Source: DALYJJ01 sp031969915
Lineage (GTDB): Bacteria > Acidobacteriota > Terriglobia > Bryobacterales > Bryobacteraceae
Assembly: GCA_031969915.1 (NCBI GenBank)
Contig: DALYJJ010000219.1
Location: 1 to 7,452, forward strand
Length of the DNA: 7,452 nucleotides
Direction: 5' to 3'
The first letter of the stretch is position 1, and each line of letters opens with the position of its first letter. The notes under the pieces were generated by a model. It made no database searches. It was not told where the DNA came from and saw only the letters and a list, made by a program, of their open reading frames with translations. Shown here piece after piece: positions 1-6,251 of the stretch. The position numbers and the translations under genes are program-made.

Positions 1-1
1 C

Positions 2-55
2 GATAACGTGACGAACCGCCAGTACCTGGAGACCCAGAATTACATCGAATCCCGC
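2..55 (+). pseudogene. Inverted C-terminal fragment of a TonB-dependent receptor
   Basis: The + strand from base 2 reads DNVTNRQYLETQNYIESR. This resembles the penultimate-strand motif (N-x-T-N-R-x-Y-x-E-x-Q-N-x-x-x-S-R) found close to the C-terminus of acidobacterial-type TonB-dependent receptors. After base 55 the frame runs on only as SNLSTGPG and stops at 80..82, which is not receptor-like. The large receptor on the opposite strand loses its own family-like sequence at about base 51, roughly where this fragment ends, and lacks exactly this C-terminal part. I infer that the two pieces belong to one gene whose 3' end has been flipped. The fragment is open at the left edge of the window. An unrelated neighbouring receptor gene on the + strand is the main alternative. 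Confidence 0.65.
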
Positions 56-1796
56 TCCAACCTTTCCACTGGGCCAGGGTGAGGCCGGCGTTGGCCACCA
101 GGCGCGGGGCGCGGTCCACGTAGACGCGGGGATTTGTGCCGCGGTAGAAGGCGTTGCCGACGCTGGTTACGCCGCCCGACACGCTGAGGCTGCGGGTGAT
201 CATGAAAGACGTTTTTCCCTCCCAGCCGTAAGCGCGGGAAGGGCCGAGAAACTCGAGCGAGCCGTCGTCGGCGACGTAGACCAACTCGTTGGAGCGATCG
301 ATGAAAAAGGCGTCGAGGGCCAGGGCAAGGCGGCGGAAGCGAGTGGAGACGCCGAGTTGGGAGAAGTCCGTGGTGGCGATCTTGGTTCCGCCCCGGCGGG
401 AGAGTATGCTGCGGGCGTCGATGGAGGAAATGCCGCGTCCGTAGTTGGCGTGCACGGTGAGGGGGAGGCGGGCGAGAGGTGAATACGCCGCGCTGAGCTT
501 GGGCTGGAGGCGGCCGCTCGATTCGGCGGCGCTTTGGGAGGGATCGACGCGATCGCGCACGTCGAAGGAAAAAGCGTCATAGCGCAGGCCGGCGCCGAGA
601 ATCAGGCGGCCGGCGAGGAGGCTGGCGGTCTCCTGGGCGTACAGGCCGCCGTTGGCGACGCGGGCGTTGGCGCGCGTGGTAACTCCGGTGGGTGCGCGGC
701 CGATCCGGGGATAGAGTCCTACATTAATGTGATTGTCGTGGAAGTTACCGCCGGCGGTGAGATAGCTTTGGGCGCCGAAGAGCCGGTGGGGTCGAAGATA
801 CTGCATGTTACTCCCGTACTGGAGGCGGGAATCGTGCTGCTGAATCGCGTCGCCGTTTTCGGGATCGTTCAGGAAGAAAGTGAAGTTCGAAAAGAGATCG
901 AACAGGGAGCGCGTGGCGAAGGCGTCGGCTTTCCACACGCCGCCGGCCGCGTCTTCCTGGCGGAAGTAGCCGGCGAGGGTAGCGGCGCGCACGATGCCGC
1001 CCTCGCCGGGATCGAGAAAACCGAACCGGTGGAGCCGGCCGGCGGCGACCTCTTCCAAGGGGATCTGGCCGGAGGAATCGAAGCTGTTCAGACCGCCGTT
1101 CATCTTGAGGGCGAAGCTGCGCTTCGGGGAAAGGCGCCGCGTGAAGTTGGCGGTGAGGTTATCGCGGCGGTAGTTCAAAGGCTTCACGAAGGGGCCGTCG
1201 CTGTGCGACCCCTCGTAGGCGACGAAGGCGTCCACGTTTCGCCAGTTGGGGCTGAATCCCAGGAAGCCGCGCTGGGTGTTGAAGGAGCCGCCCTGCAAGC
1301 GCAGGGTGAGCACGTCGGGCAGGGACTCCCGCAGCCGGATATGGACGACACCGAGGCCGCTGAAGTCGCCGTACTCGGCGCTGAAGGGTCCGTTGATGAT
1401 CTGGGCCTCCTCGACGAGTTCGGGAGTGAGGCTTTTGAGCGAGCCCAGATAGCCTTGCCCGTGACCCTGGGTGGTCTGGTTCTGCTGGACGTTGTCGACG
1501 AGTACTTTGAGGCCGCCGTTGACGCCGCCGTGATCGAGATTGAAGCCGAAGCGGCGCACCTCAATGGACTTGCCGCCGCCTTCGTGCTGACCGGCGTTGA
1601 TGCCCGCGTTCAACTGGTGGAAGAGTTGGTCGTCGCGGGAGAAGAGGGTCTGGGCGAAGACCTCGTGGTTGCGGTAGTCGATGGCGGGTTCGACGGGAGA
1701 GGCGTTAATAGTGATGGACGTGTGGACCGCGGGCAGCGGCAGCTCCTGCCGCGACAGCAGACCCCAGAAGACAAGGAAGTAGATCGAAGCAGGCAC
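51..1796 (-). CDS. TonB-dependent outer-membrane receptor, 3' end disrupted
   Basis: This gene encodes an outer-membrane beta-barrel receptor that would import a scarce substrate (siderophore, metal complex or glycan) using TonB energy; the substrate cannot be read from the sequence. From a GTG at 1796..1794 the protein starts with a short hydrophobic leader (IYFLVFWGLL, residues 5-14). A TonB-box-like stretch SITINAS follows at 27-33. The plug domain lies at about 45-155, with RRFGFNLDHGG near 81-91, LVDN at 99-102 and INGPFSAEYGDFSGLGVVHI near 134-153. Many alternating aromatic barrel strands then run to WKGWSG at about 577-582. No peptidase-like N-terminal extension is seen. No ATG or clear ribosome site supports the start, so the GTG is a best guess. 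Below base 51 the frame stays open but no longer looks like the family; the last barrel strands are missing and an opposite-strand fragment carries one of them. The long + strand open frame across this gene is a codon-bias shadow. Confidence 0.85.
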
Positions 1797-1848
1797 GTGA
1801 GAGGTACGAGAGCGCCGGGCAAACGGATTTGCGCTACTCTCGAACGAA
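1797..1848. promoter_or_regulatory. Divergent intergenic region with imperfect dyad
   Basis: The 52 bases between the proposed receptor start and the ykgJ-like ATG must hold both promoters, or the promoters lie inside the opposing genes. The segment contains nested inverted repeats: CGAGAG at 1807-1812 against CTCTCG at 1837-1842, and GCAAA at 1819-1823 against TTTGC at 1828-1832 around a 4-base spacer. The two dyads are offset by one base, so together they form a bulged stem rather than a perfect palindrome. No convincing -10/-35 pair was recognised. An operator or an RNA hairpin is possible; no regulator family is implied by the sequence. Confidence 0.35.
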
Positions 1849-2259
1849 ATGGACGGCTTACGATTCACCTGCCAGCCGGGTTGCACGAAGTGTTGTGAGG
1901 TGAAGGGGTTCGTGTATCTGACGGAAGCGGACCTCGCGCGGGCCGCCGCGCACCTGGGCATGACGCGGGCGGCGTTCGAGGAACGGTACGTCTACCGGAC
2001 CCGGCACCTGTTGCGCCTGCGCAAGCCGCGAGGCGCGCAATGCCACTTCCTGAAAGAAGGCGGCTGCCAGATCCATCCGAACAAGCCGGCGCAGTGCCGG
2101 CTGTTTCCGTTCTGGCCGGAGTTGGTGGAGCGGAGGCGGGAGTGGCAGCGGACGGGGGAGTGGTGTCCGGGGATCGGGCAGGGGCCGTTGATTCAAATCG
2201 GGACGGCGGTGGAAACGGCATCCGAAATGAAACGCGCGTACCCGACCATGTACTCCTGA
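1849..2259 (+). CDS. YkgJ-family cysteine-cluster protein
   Basis: This is a small soluble protein of 136 residues with the CxxxCxxCC-type signature of the YkgJ/UPF0153 family, annotated as a putative zinc- or iron-chelating domain. The N-terminal cluster is C8-x3-C12-x2-C15-C16. It is followed by C65, C73 and C83 (in CHFLKEGGC and HPNKPAQCRLFPFWPE) and by C106 (EWCPG). The CxxxxP/R-xxCRxFPFWP pattern around 73-90 is typical of the family. The biochemical role is unknown: metal binding is predicted from the cysteines, and no reaction can be named. The ATG at 1849 gives the full N-terminal cysteine motif with a usual short lead, although no Shine-Dalgarno sequence precedes it. The gene diverges from the TonB receptor and is separated from the flagellar operon by a terminator, so it is probably not part of the flagellar unit. 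Confidence 0.85.
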   Translation: MDGLRFTCQPGCTKCCEVKGFVYLTEADLARAAAHLGMTRAAFEERYVYRTRHLLRLRKPRGAQCHFLKEGGCQIHPNKPAQCRLFPFWPELVERRREWQRTGEWCPGIGQGPLIQIGTAVETASEMKRAYPTMYS

Positions 2260-2279
2260 GGGGTGAGAGCGGGGAAGGG

Positions 2280-2313
2280 AACGGCGAGATTTCGCCGGGA
2301 CCGCCGTTTTTCT
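2280..2313 (+). terminator. Rho-independent terminator after the ykgJ-like gene
   Basis: AACGGCG (2280-2286) pairs perfectly with CGCCGTT (2302-2308), and TTTTTCT (2307-2313) follows directly. An alternative shorter hairpin, CGGCGA (2282-2287) with TCGCCG (2292-2297) around a GATT loop, competes for the same 5' arm. The element lies 21 bases past the TGA at 2257-2259 and 70 bases before the flagellar promoter. It would insulate the operon from read-through. Confidence 0.6.
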
Positions 2314-2381
2314 AGCAGTTGGCGGGGGACCCGTATAGCCATATCGGCACATCGGCGGGTGGTTTTGAGCATTTCTTGGGC
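2314..2381. other. Promoter-upstream spacer, no gene
   Basis: Sixty-eight bases lie between the terminator and the sigma-54 promoter. The only structure seen is a short direct repeat, ATCGGC at 2343-2348 and again at 2351-2356. Sigma-54 promoters need an upstream activator, so an enhancer-binding site could lie here or further upstream inside the ykgJ-like gene, but no recognisable site stands out. Confidence 0.3.
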
Positions 2382-2397
2382 TGGCACGCCAAGTGCA
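2382..2397 (+). promoter_or_regulatory. Sigma-54 (RpoN) -24/-12 promoter of the flagellar operon
   Basis: The sequence TGGCACGCCAAGTGCA matches the RpoN consensus TGGCACG-N4-TTGCA at every position except one (G for the first T of TTGC). The invariant GG (2383-2384) and GC (2395-2396) sit at exactly the required 12-base spacing. Counting C2396 as -12 puts transcription start near 2408, about three bases before the flgB ATG at 2411. Sigma-54 control of early or middle flagellar genes is well established in several phyla, and it implies an NtrC-type activator encoded elsewhere. The 68 bases immediately upstream are free of coding sequence. Confidence 0.8.
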
Positions 2398-2410
2398 ATT
2401 ACCCGGGCGT

Positions 2411-2743
2411 ATGTTCGACCCCATCGCCAACCGCATTGAGCATTACATGGATCTGCTGGCGCGCCGGCAGAACCTGGTGGCTTCGAATATCGCCAACGCG
2501 AACACGCCCGGCTACAAGACTCGGGACATCGACTTTCAGTTTGAGTTCATGAGTGCGATGAACGGCGTGTCGCCACGGACCGTTGAGCCGGTGGGCCTGG
2601 CGGCGAAGAACGACGGCAACAATGTGAGCCTGGACCGGGAATCCCGCCTGCTGGCGGAGAATGCGCTGCGGTTCAGCCTCGGTTCGCAGTTGATGCGTTC
2701 CCAAGTTCGGATGGTGCGGGCTGCGATTCAGGAGGCCAAATGA
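2411..2743 (+). CDS. flgB: Flagellar basal-body proximal rod protein FlgB
   Basis: FlgB forms part of the proximal rod of the flagellar basal body and is exported by the flagellar type III apparatus. The 110-residue protein has the rod-family N-terminal signature RQNLVASNIANANTPGYK (19-36) followed by RDIDF, a mid-protein NDGNNVSLDRE (67-77) and the C-terminal helix that ends in MVRAAIQEAK. Length is at the short end of the family. The ATG at 2411 is preferred over an in-frame GTG at 2393, because that GTG lies inside the -12 box of the sigma-54 promoter and would not be transcribed from it. No Shine-Dalgarno sequence precedes the ATG, and the predicted leader is about 3 nt, so initiation may be leaderless. 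The gene ends in a four-base ATGA overlap with flgC. Confidence 0.95.
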   Translation: MFDPIANRIEHYMDLLARRQNLVASNIANANTPGYKTRDIDFQFEFMSAMNGVSPRTVEPVGLAAKNDGNNVSLDRESRLLAENALRFSLGSQLMRSQVRMVRAAIQEAK

Positions 2744-3177
2744 GTTTGTTTTCCCTGCTTTCGGTGAGTTCCTCCGGCATGTCGGCGCAGCGCTCGCGCG
2801 CGGAACTGCTGGTGGAAAATATCGCCAACGCCGAGACCACGCGGACGCCCGAGGGCGGTCCGTACCGTCGCAAGGATGCGATCTTCCGGGCCGAGGCGCA
2901 GGCGTCGCCGTTTTCGGCGGTGTTTCAGACCGAAATGGGGACCGGAACCATGGGCGTGGGAGTGGCGGAGGTGGTGGAAGACATGCGTCCGCCGGAGAAG
3001 CGCTACGTTCCGGGGCACCCGGATGCGGACGCCCAAGGGTACGTGCTGTTTCCAGCCGCGAACCCGGTGGAAGACATGGTGGACCTGATGGGCGCGACGC
3101 GAGGGTACCACGCGAACGTGGCGGCGATCGGCGCGATCAAAGACATGATTCAGAAGTCGATCGACCTGTTGCGCTAG
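2740..3177 (+). CDS. flgC: Flagellar basal-body proximal rod protein FlgC
   Basis: FlgC is the second proximal rod protein and assembles with FlgB above the MS ring. The 145-residue product has the N-terminal rod motif VENIANAETTRTPEGGPYRR (25-44), the FlgC-typical YVPGHPDADAQGYVLFP (89-105) and the C-terminal NPVEDMVDLMGATRGYHANV (108-127) that forms the coiled-coil D0 end. This length is usual for the family. A strong GGAGG (2731-2735) lies inside the end of flgB, and the start codon overlaps the flgB stop as ATGA, so translation is probably coupled. Confidence 0.97.
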   Translation: MSLFSLLSVSSSGMSAQRSRAELLVENIANAETTRTPEGGPYRRKDAIFRAEAQASPFSAVFQTEMGTGTMGVGVAEVVEDMRPPEKRYVPGHPDADAQGYVLFPAANPVEDMVDLMGATRGYHANVAAIGAIKDMIQKSIDLLR

Positions 3178-3187
3178 GAGATACGCC

Positions 3188-3487
3188 ATGCCCTCCCCGA
3201 TCACTCTCATCAACGGCGGTTCGCTCCCGGCTTTGGCCCAACCGGCGGCCCTGAGCAAGCCGGGCGGTCCGGCGTTCAAAGACGTGCTGCAGGACGCGGT
3301 GCAGCGGGTGGACGCCTTTCAGAAAGACGCCGCCAAGTCAGTGGACCGATTTCTCTCCGGCGAGTCCGACGATGTGCATTCGACGATCCTGGCGGCACAG
3401 CGCGCGGAGCTTTCCCTCGAACTGTTTCTCCAGGTGAGAAACAAGGTCGTGAACGCCTACCAGGAAGTTATGAGGATGCAGCTCTAG
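3188..3487 (+). CDS. fliE: Flagellar hook-basal body adapter FliE
   Basis: FliE links the MS ring (FliF) to the rod and is among the first substrates of the flagellar export gate. The 99-residue protein has a variable N-terminus and the conserved C-terminal half: FLSGESDDVHSTILAAQRAE (55-74) then LELFLQVRNKVVNAYQEVMR (77-96), which matches the family pattern closely. Length is typical (about 100). Its AGGAG ribosome site (3176-3180) overlaps the flgC TAG stop and sits 7 bases before the ATG, so fliE is tightly linked to flgC. Confidence 0.97.
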   Translation: MPSPITLINGGSLPALAQPAALSKPGGPAFKDVLQDAVQRVDAFQKDAAKSVDRFLSGESDDVHSTILAAQRAELSLELFLQVRNKVVNAYQEVMRMQL

Positions 3488-3510
3488 CTGCGGAATAGCA
3501 CCGGTACGCC

Positions 3511-5223
3511 ATGAGCCAAATGCGCCAACTCTGGGAGCGGCTGACGGGGAAGCAGAAGATCTCCCTGCTCATCGCCGCGGTGGTTGTGGCGGGCGGGCTG
3601 TACTCCTTGGCCGGGTGGAATAGGGAGCGCGATTTTCAGCCGATGTACCGCGGGCTGGCGGCCGACGACGCGGGGTCGATTGTCGCCAAGCTCAAGGAAA
3701 CGAACACCGAGTATCGGGTTTCCGACGGCGGGAGTACGATTCTGGTCCCCTCGGCCCGAGTGGCCGAAGTGCGGCTCCAAATCGCCGCGGCGGGATTGCC
3801 GAAGACGGGGCGGATCGGGTTTGAGCTATTCGACGGCGCCAACTTCGGGACCACGGATTTCGGGGAGCAGGTGAACTTCCGGCGGGCGGTGGAAGGGGAG
3901 TTGGAGCGCTCGGTACGGTCGATCAGCGAAGTGGAGTCGGCGCGGGTTCATGTCACATTTCCGAAGCAGTCGGTGTTCCTGGAAACGAGGCAGGCGGCGA
4001 AGGCGAGCGTTCTGGTGAAGCTGCGGCCGGGTGTGAAACTGGCGGCGGGGAATGTGACCGCCATCCGCCACCTGGTGGCGAGTGCGGTGGAAGGCTTGCA
4101 GCCGGAGGCGGTGAGCGTCCTGGACATGAATGGGAACCTGCTGAGCAAGCCGCAGCGCTCGCTGCCGGGCGAGGGGGGCGACTCGTCGGAAGCGGGTCTG
4201 GAGTACCGCCAAAGCCTGGAGAAGGACCTGCTGCTGAAGATTCACTCGACGCTCGAGCCGCTGCTGGGCGCGGATCGCTATCGCGCGGGGGCGTCGGTGG
4301 AGTGCGATTTCACGAGCGGGGAGACGAGTGAAGAGAGCTACGACCCGGCGCGGTCCGTGATGACGAACTCGCAGAAGACGGAGGAGTCGAGCGGAGCGGC
4401 GCTGGCCGCCGGAGTGCCGGGGACGGCGTCGAACCTGCCGCGGCCCGCGGTGCGCCCGGCGGCGGCGACCGGTTCGGCTGTGCTGCGCCGCACCGAGAAC
4501 ATCAGCTATCAGTCGAGCCGCTTCGTGAAACGTCTCCGGCTGCCGCAGGGCGGAGTGAAACGGATTTCGATCGCCGTTCTGGTGGATCACGATGTTCGGT
4601 GGGAAGGTTCCGGCAAGCAGACGAAGCGGGTGGTGACGCCGCCCGCGCCGGAACGGCTGAAGGTCATCCGGGACGTTCTGTCGGGGGTGGTGGGTTTACA
4701 GGCGGATCGCGGCGATTCGATTCTGGTGGAGACCCTGCCGTTCGAGTCCACGCTGAACGGGCCGCCGCCGGAGGCGCTGCCGGCCGCCCCGGTGACCCAG
4801 ACCTTTGCCCTGCCCCCGTGGCTGGAGAACGCACTGAAGCAGACGCCGCTGCCGGTGCTGCTCGGCGTCGCCGGAGCGACCTTTGTGGTGATGATCGGCG
4901 GCCTGGCGTTCCTGATCCTGCGGAGCCGGAAACGGAAGAAGGCGAGGGCGGCGGCAGGTCCGGCGGTGGAAGGCGGCCGGAAGGGAATGGAACTCGAGCC
5001 GCCGGTGAATGAGTTTGGCAACCAGATCGAAGCGACCCTGGCGCGCCAGAGGGCGCTGCAGGAGAAGCAGGAACAGGAGATTCTGGCTAGTCTGAACTCT
5101 GCCACGCCGATGACGATGAAGTCGGAAATCCTGAAGAAGCACATTGGCGAGCAAGCCAAGAAAGACCGCACCGCGATGGCCCACGTCGTGCGGTCGTGGC
5201 TGGCGGAGGAGGATGACCGATGA
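3511..5223 (+). CDS. fliF: Flagellar MS-ring protein FliF
   Basis: FliF builds the inner-membrane MS ring on which the rotor and export gate assemble. The 570-residue protein has a first membrane helix at about 17-35 (ISLLIAAVVVAGGLYSLAGW). Ring-building domains follow, with FQPMYRGL at 42-49, GFELFDGANFGTTDFGEQVN near 103-122 and RSISEVESARVHVTFPKQSVF near 136-156. An Ala/Pro-rich low-complexity insert lies at about 295-325, a region usually variable in FliF. A second membrane helix spans about 447-470, followed by a basic RSRKRKK stop-transfer segment. The cytoplasmic tail ends in a FliG-binding helix (KKDRTAMAHVVRSWLAEE, 550-567). The ATG at 3511 lies 23 bases after fliE and has no clear Shine-Dalgarno sequence. 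The stop overlaps the fliG start. Confidence 0.98.
   Translation: MSQMRQLWERLTGKQKISLLIAAVVVAGGLYSLAGWNRERDFQPMYRGLAADDAGSIVAKLKETNTEYRVSDGGSTILVPSARVAEVRLQIAAAGLPKTGRIGFELFDGANFGTTDFGEQVNFRRAVEGELERSVRSISEVESARVHVTFPKQSVFLETRQAAKASVLVKLRPGVKLAAGNVTAIRHLVASAVEGLQPEAVSVLDMNGNLLSKPQRSLPGEGGDSSEAGLEYRQSLEKDLLLKIHSTLEPLLGADRYRAGASVECDFTSGETSEESYDPARSVMTNSQKTEESSGAALAAGVPGTASNLPRPAVRPAAATGSAVLRRTENISYQSSRFVKRLRLPQGGVKRISIAVLVDHDVRWEGSGKQTKRVVTPPAPERLKVIRDVLSGVVGLQADRGDSILVETLPFESTLNGPPPEALPAAPVTQTFALPPWLENALKQTPLPVLLGVAGATFVVMIGGLAFLILRSRKRKKARAAAGPAVEGGRKGMELEPPVNEFGNQIEATLARQRALQEKQEQEILASLNSATPMTMKSEILKKHIGEQAKKDRTAMAHVVRSWLAEEDDR
5205..5213 (+). promoter_or_regulatory. Ribosome binding site of fliG
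   Basis: GGAGGAGGA lies inside the last codons of fliF, six bases before the fliG ATG at 5220. It is the strongest Shine-Dalgarno sequence in the window and fixes the fliG start. Together with the ATGA overlap it suggests that fliG is translated efficiently and coupled to fliF. Confidence 0.75.
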
Positions 5224-6251
5224 TCGCCAACGCCAAGGCGCAAGTAGAGAAGATCAGCGGCCTTCGGAAGGCGGCTATCCTGATTGTCACGCTGGGCGAC
5301 CAGTTGGCTGCCGAGGTGATCAAGGAACTGGCGGACGACGAAGTAGACCTGATCAGCCGCGAAGTCGCCAAGCTGCCCACCTTTACGAACGAACAAGCCG
5401 AGGCGATCCTCGACGAGTTCTACCAGATGTCGATGGCGCACGATTACGTGCTCAAGGGGGGCCTCGACTACGCCAAGAAGATTCTGATCGGGGCCTTCGG
5501 GCCGGAGCACGGGAAGCGGGTTCTCGACCGGTTGGTGAAGCAACTCGGAAGCGAAACGGCGAGCTTCGACGCGCTGCAGAAGGCCGATCCGCAACAGCTC
5601 GCCAAGTTCATCCACGCCGAGCACCCGCAGACGATCGCGCTGGTGCTGTCGCACTTGAATGCCTCGCAAGCCGCAAACCTTCTCTTCTCGCTGCCGCCGG
5701 AACTGCGCGCCGACGTAGCGCTGCGCATGGCCAGCCTCGACCAGATCTCGCCGGACATCATCTCAAAGATCGCCGGCATCATCGATCAGAAGCTGAAGGC
5801 CCTGGGCGAGTTGAGCCGCGAATCCTACGGCGGCGTGCGCGCCGTCGCCGAAGTGTTCAACCGGATGGATTCCTCGACGAGCAAGGAGCTACTGGACACC
5901 ATCGACCAGGCGGATCCGAATCTCGCCGAAACCATTCGCCACCTGATGTTCGTGTTCGAAGACCTGCTCCTGATCGACCCGACAGGACTCAAGGAAGTCC
6001 TTTCACGGGTCGATCGCAAGCTGCTGACGGTGGCGCTGAAGGGGACCAGCGACCAGTTGCGGAACCACTTCCTGCAATGCATGTCGCAGCGCGGCGCGGA
6101 GATGCTGCGCGAAGACATGGACGCGCTGGGGCCGGTAAAGATCAAAGAAGTAGAGGCGGCACAGCAGCAGATCATCGCGGTGGTCCGCCAACTGGAAAGC
6201 GAAGGGGTGATCAGCATGAAGGGCGCCGTGGGCGAGCAGTATGTCGTCTAG
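5220..6251 (+). CDS. fliG: Flagellar motor switch / rotor protein FliG
   Basis: FliG is the C-ring protein that docks on FliF and generates torque against the stator. The 343-residue protein has all three domains. The N-terminal FliF-binding domain begins GLRKAAILIVTLGDQLAAEV (14-33). The middle domain carries the EHPQ motif at 134-137 (HAEHPQTIALVLSHL), which binds FliM. The C-terminal domain has the MFVFED hinge motif at 243-248 and the charged torque helix, where K274, R281, R291, R297, E298 and D299 lie in LKGTSDQLRN and MSQRGAEMLREDMDALGPV. Length and spacing are typical, and no key residue is missing. The ATG forms an ATGA overlap with the fliF stop. The 3' end overlaps fliH by 11 bases. 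Confidence 0.98.
   Translation: MIANAKAQVEKISGLRKAAILIVTLGDQLAAEVIKELADDEVDLISREVAKLPTFTNEQAEAILDEFYQMSMAHDYVLKGGLDYAKKILIGAFGPEHGKRVLDRLVKQLGSETASFDALQKADPQQLAKFIHAEHPQTIALVLSHLNASQAANLLFSLPPELRADVALRMASLDQISPDIISKIAGIIDQKLKALGELSRESYGGVRAVAEVFNRMDSSTSKELLDTIDQADPNLAETIRHLMFVFEDLLLIDPTGLKEVLSRVDRKLLTVALKGTSDQLRNHFLQCMSQRGAEMLREDMDALGPVKIKEVEAAQQQIIAVVRQLESEGVISMKGAVGEQYVV

Noticed and set aside
534..1898. A 454-codon open frame on the + strand through the receptor gene
   Set aside because: Its translation is low-complexity Ala/Glu/Val/Gly without domain motifs, and it lies opposite a clear TonB-receptor reading. It is a GC-bias shadow of the - strand gene and also runs into the ykgJ start.
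2343..2356. Direct repeat ATCGGC (two copies, 8-base period) as an activator site
   Set aside because: Six bases repeated once in GC-rich DNA is expected by chance, and no known enhancer-binding consensus is matched.
2319..2380. A sigma-28 or sigma-70 promoter upstream of flgB
   Set aside because: Sequences such as GCCATAT only weakly resemble the needed boxes, and no matching -35 element sits at proper spacing; the sigma-54 match is far better.
2393..2410. An earlier in-frame GTG start for flgB
   Set aside because: The GTG is part of the sigma-54 -12 element, upstream of the predicted transcript start, and would add six non-conserved residues.
3826..5669. Two long - strand frames (3826-4590 and 4587-5669) opposite fliF/fliG
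   Set aside because: They are Arg/Leu-rich antisense shadows of strongly biased coding sequence, with no recognisable motif and no ribosome site.
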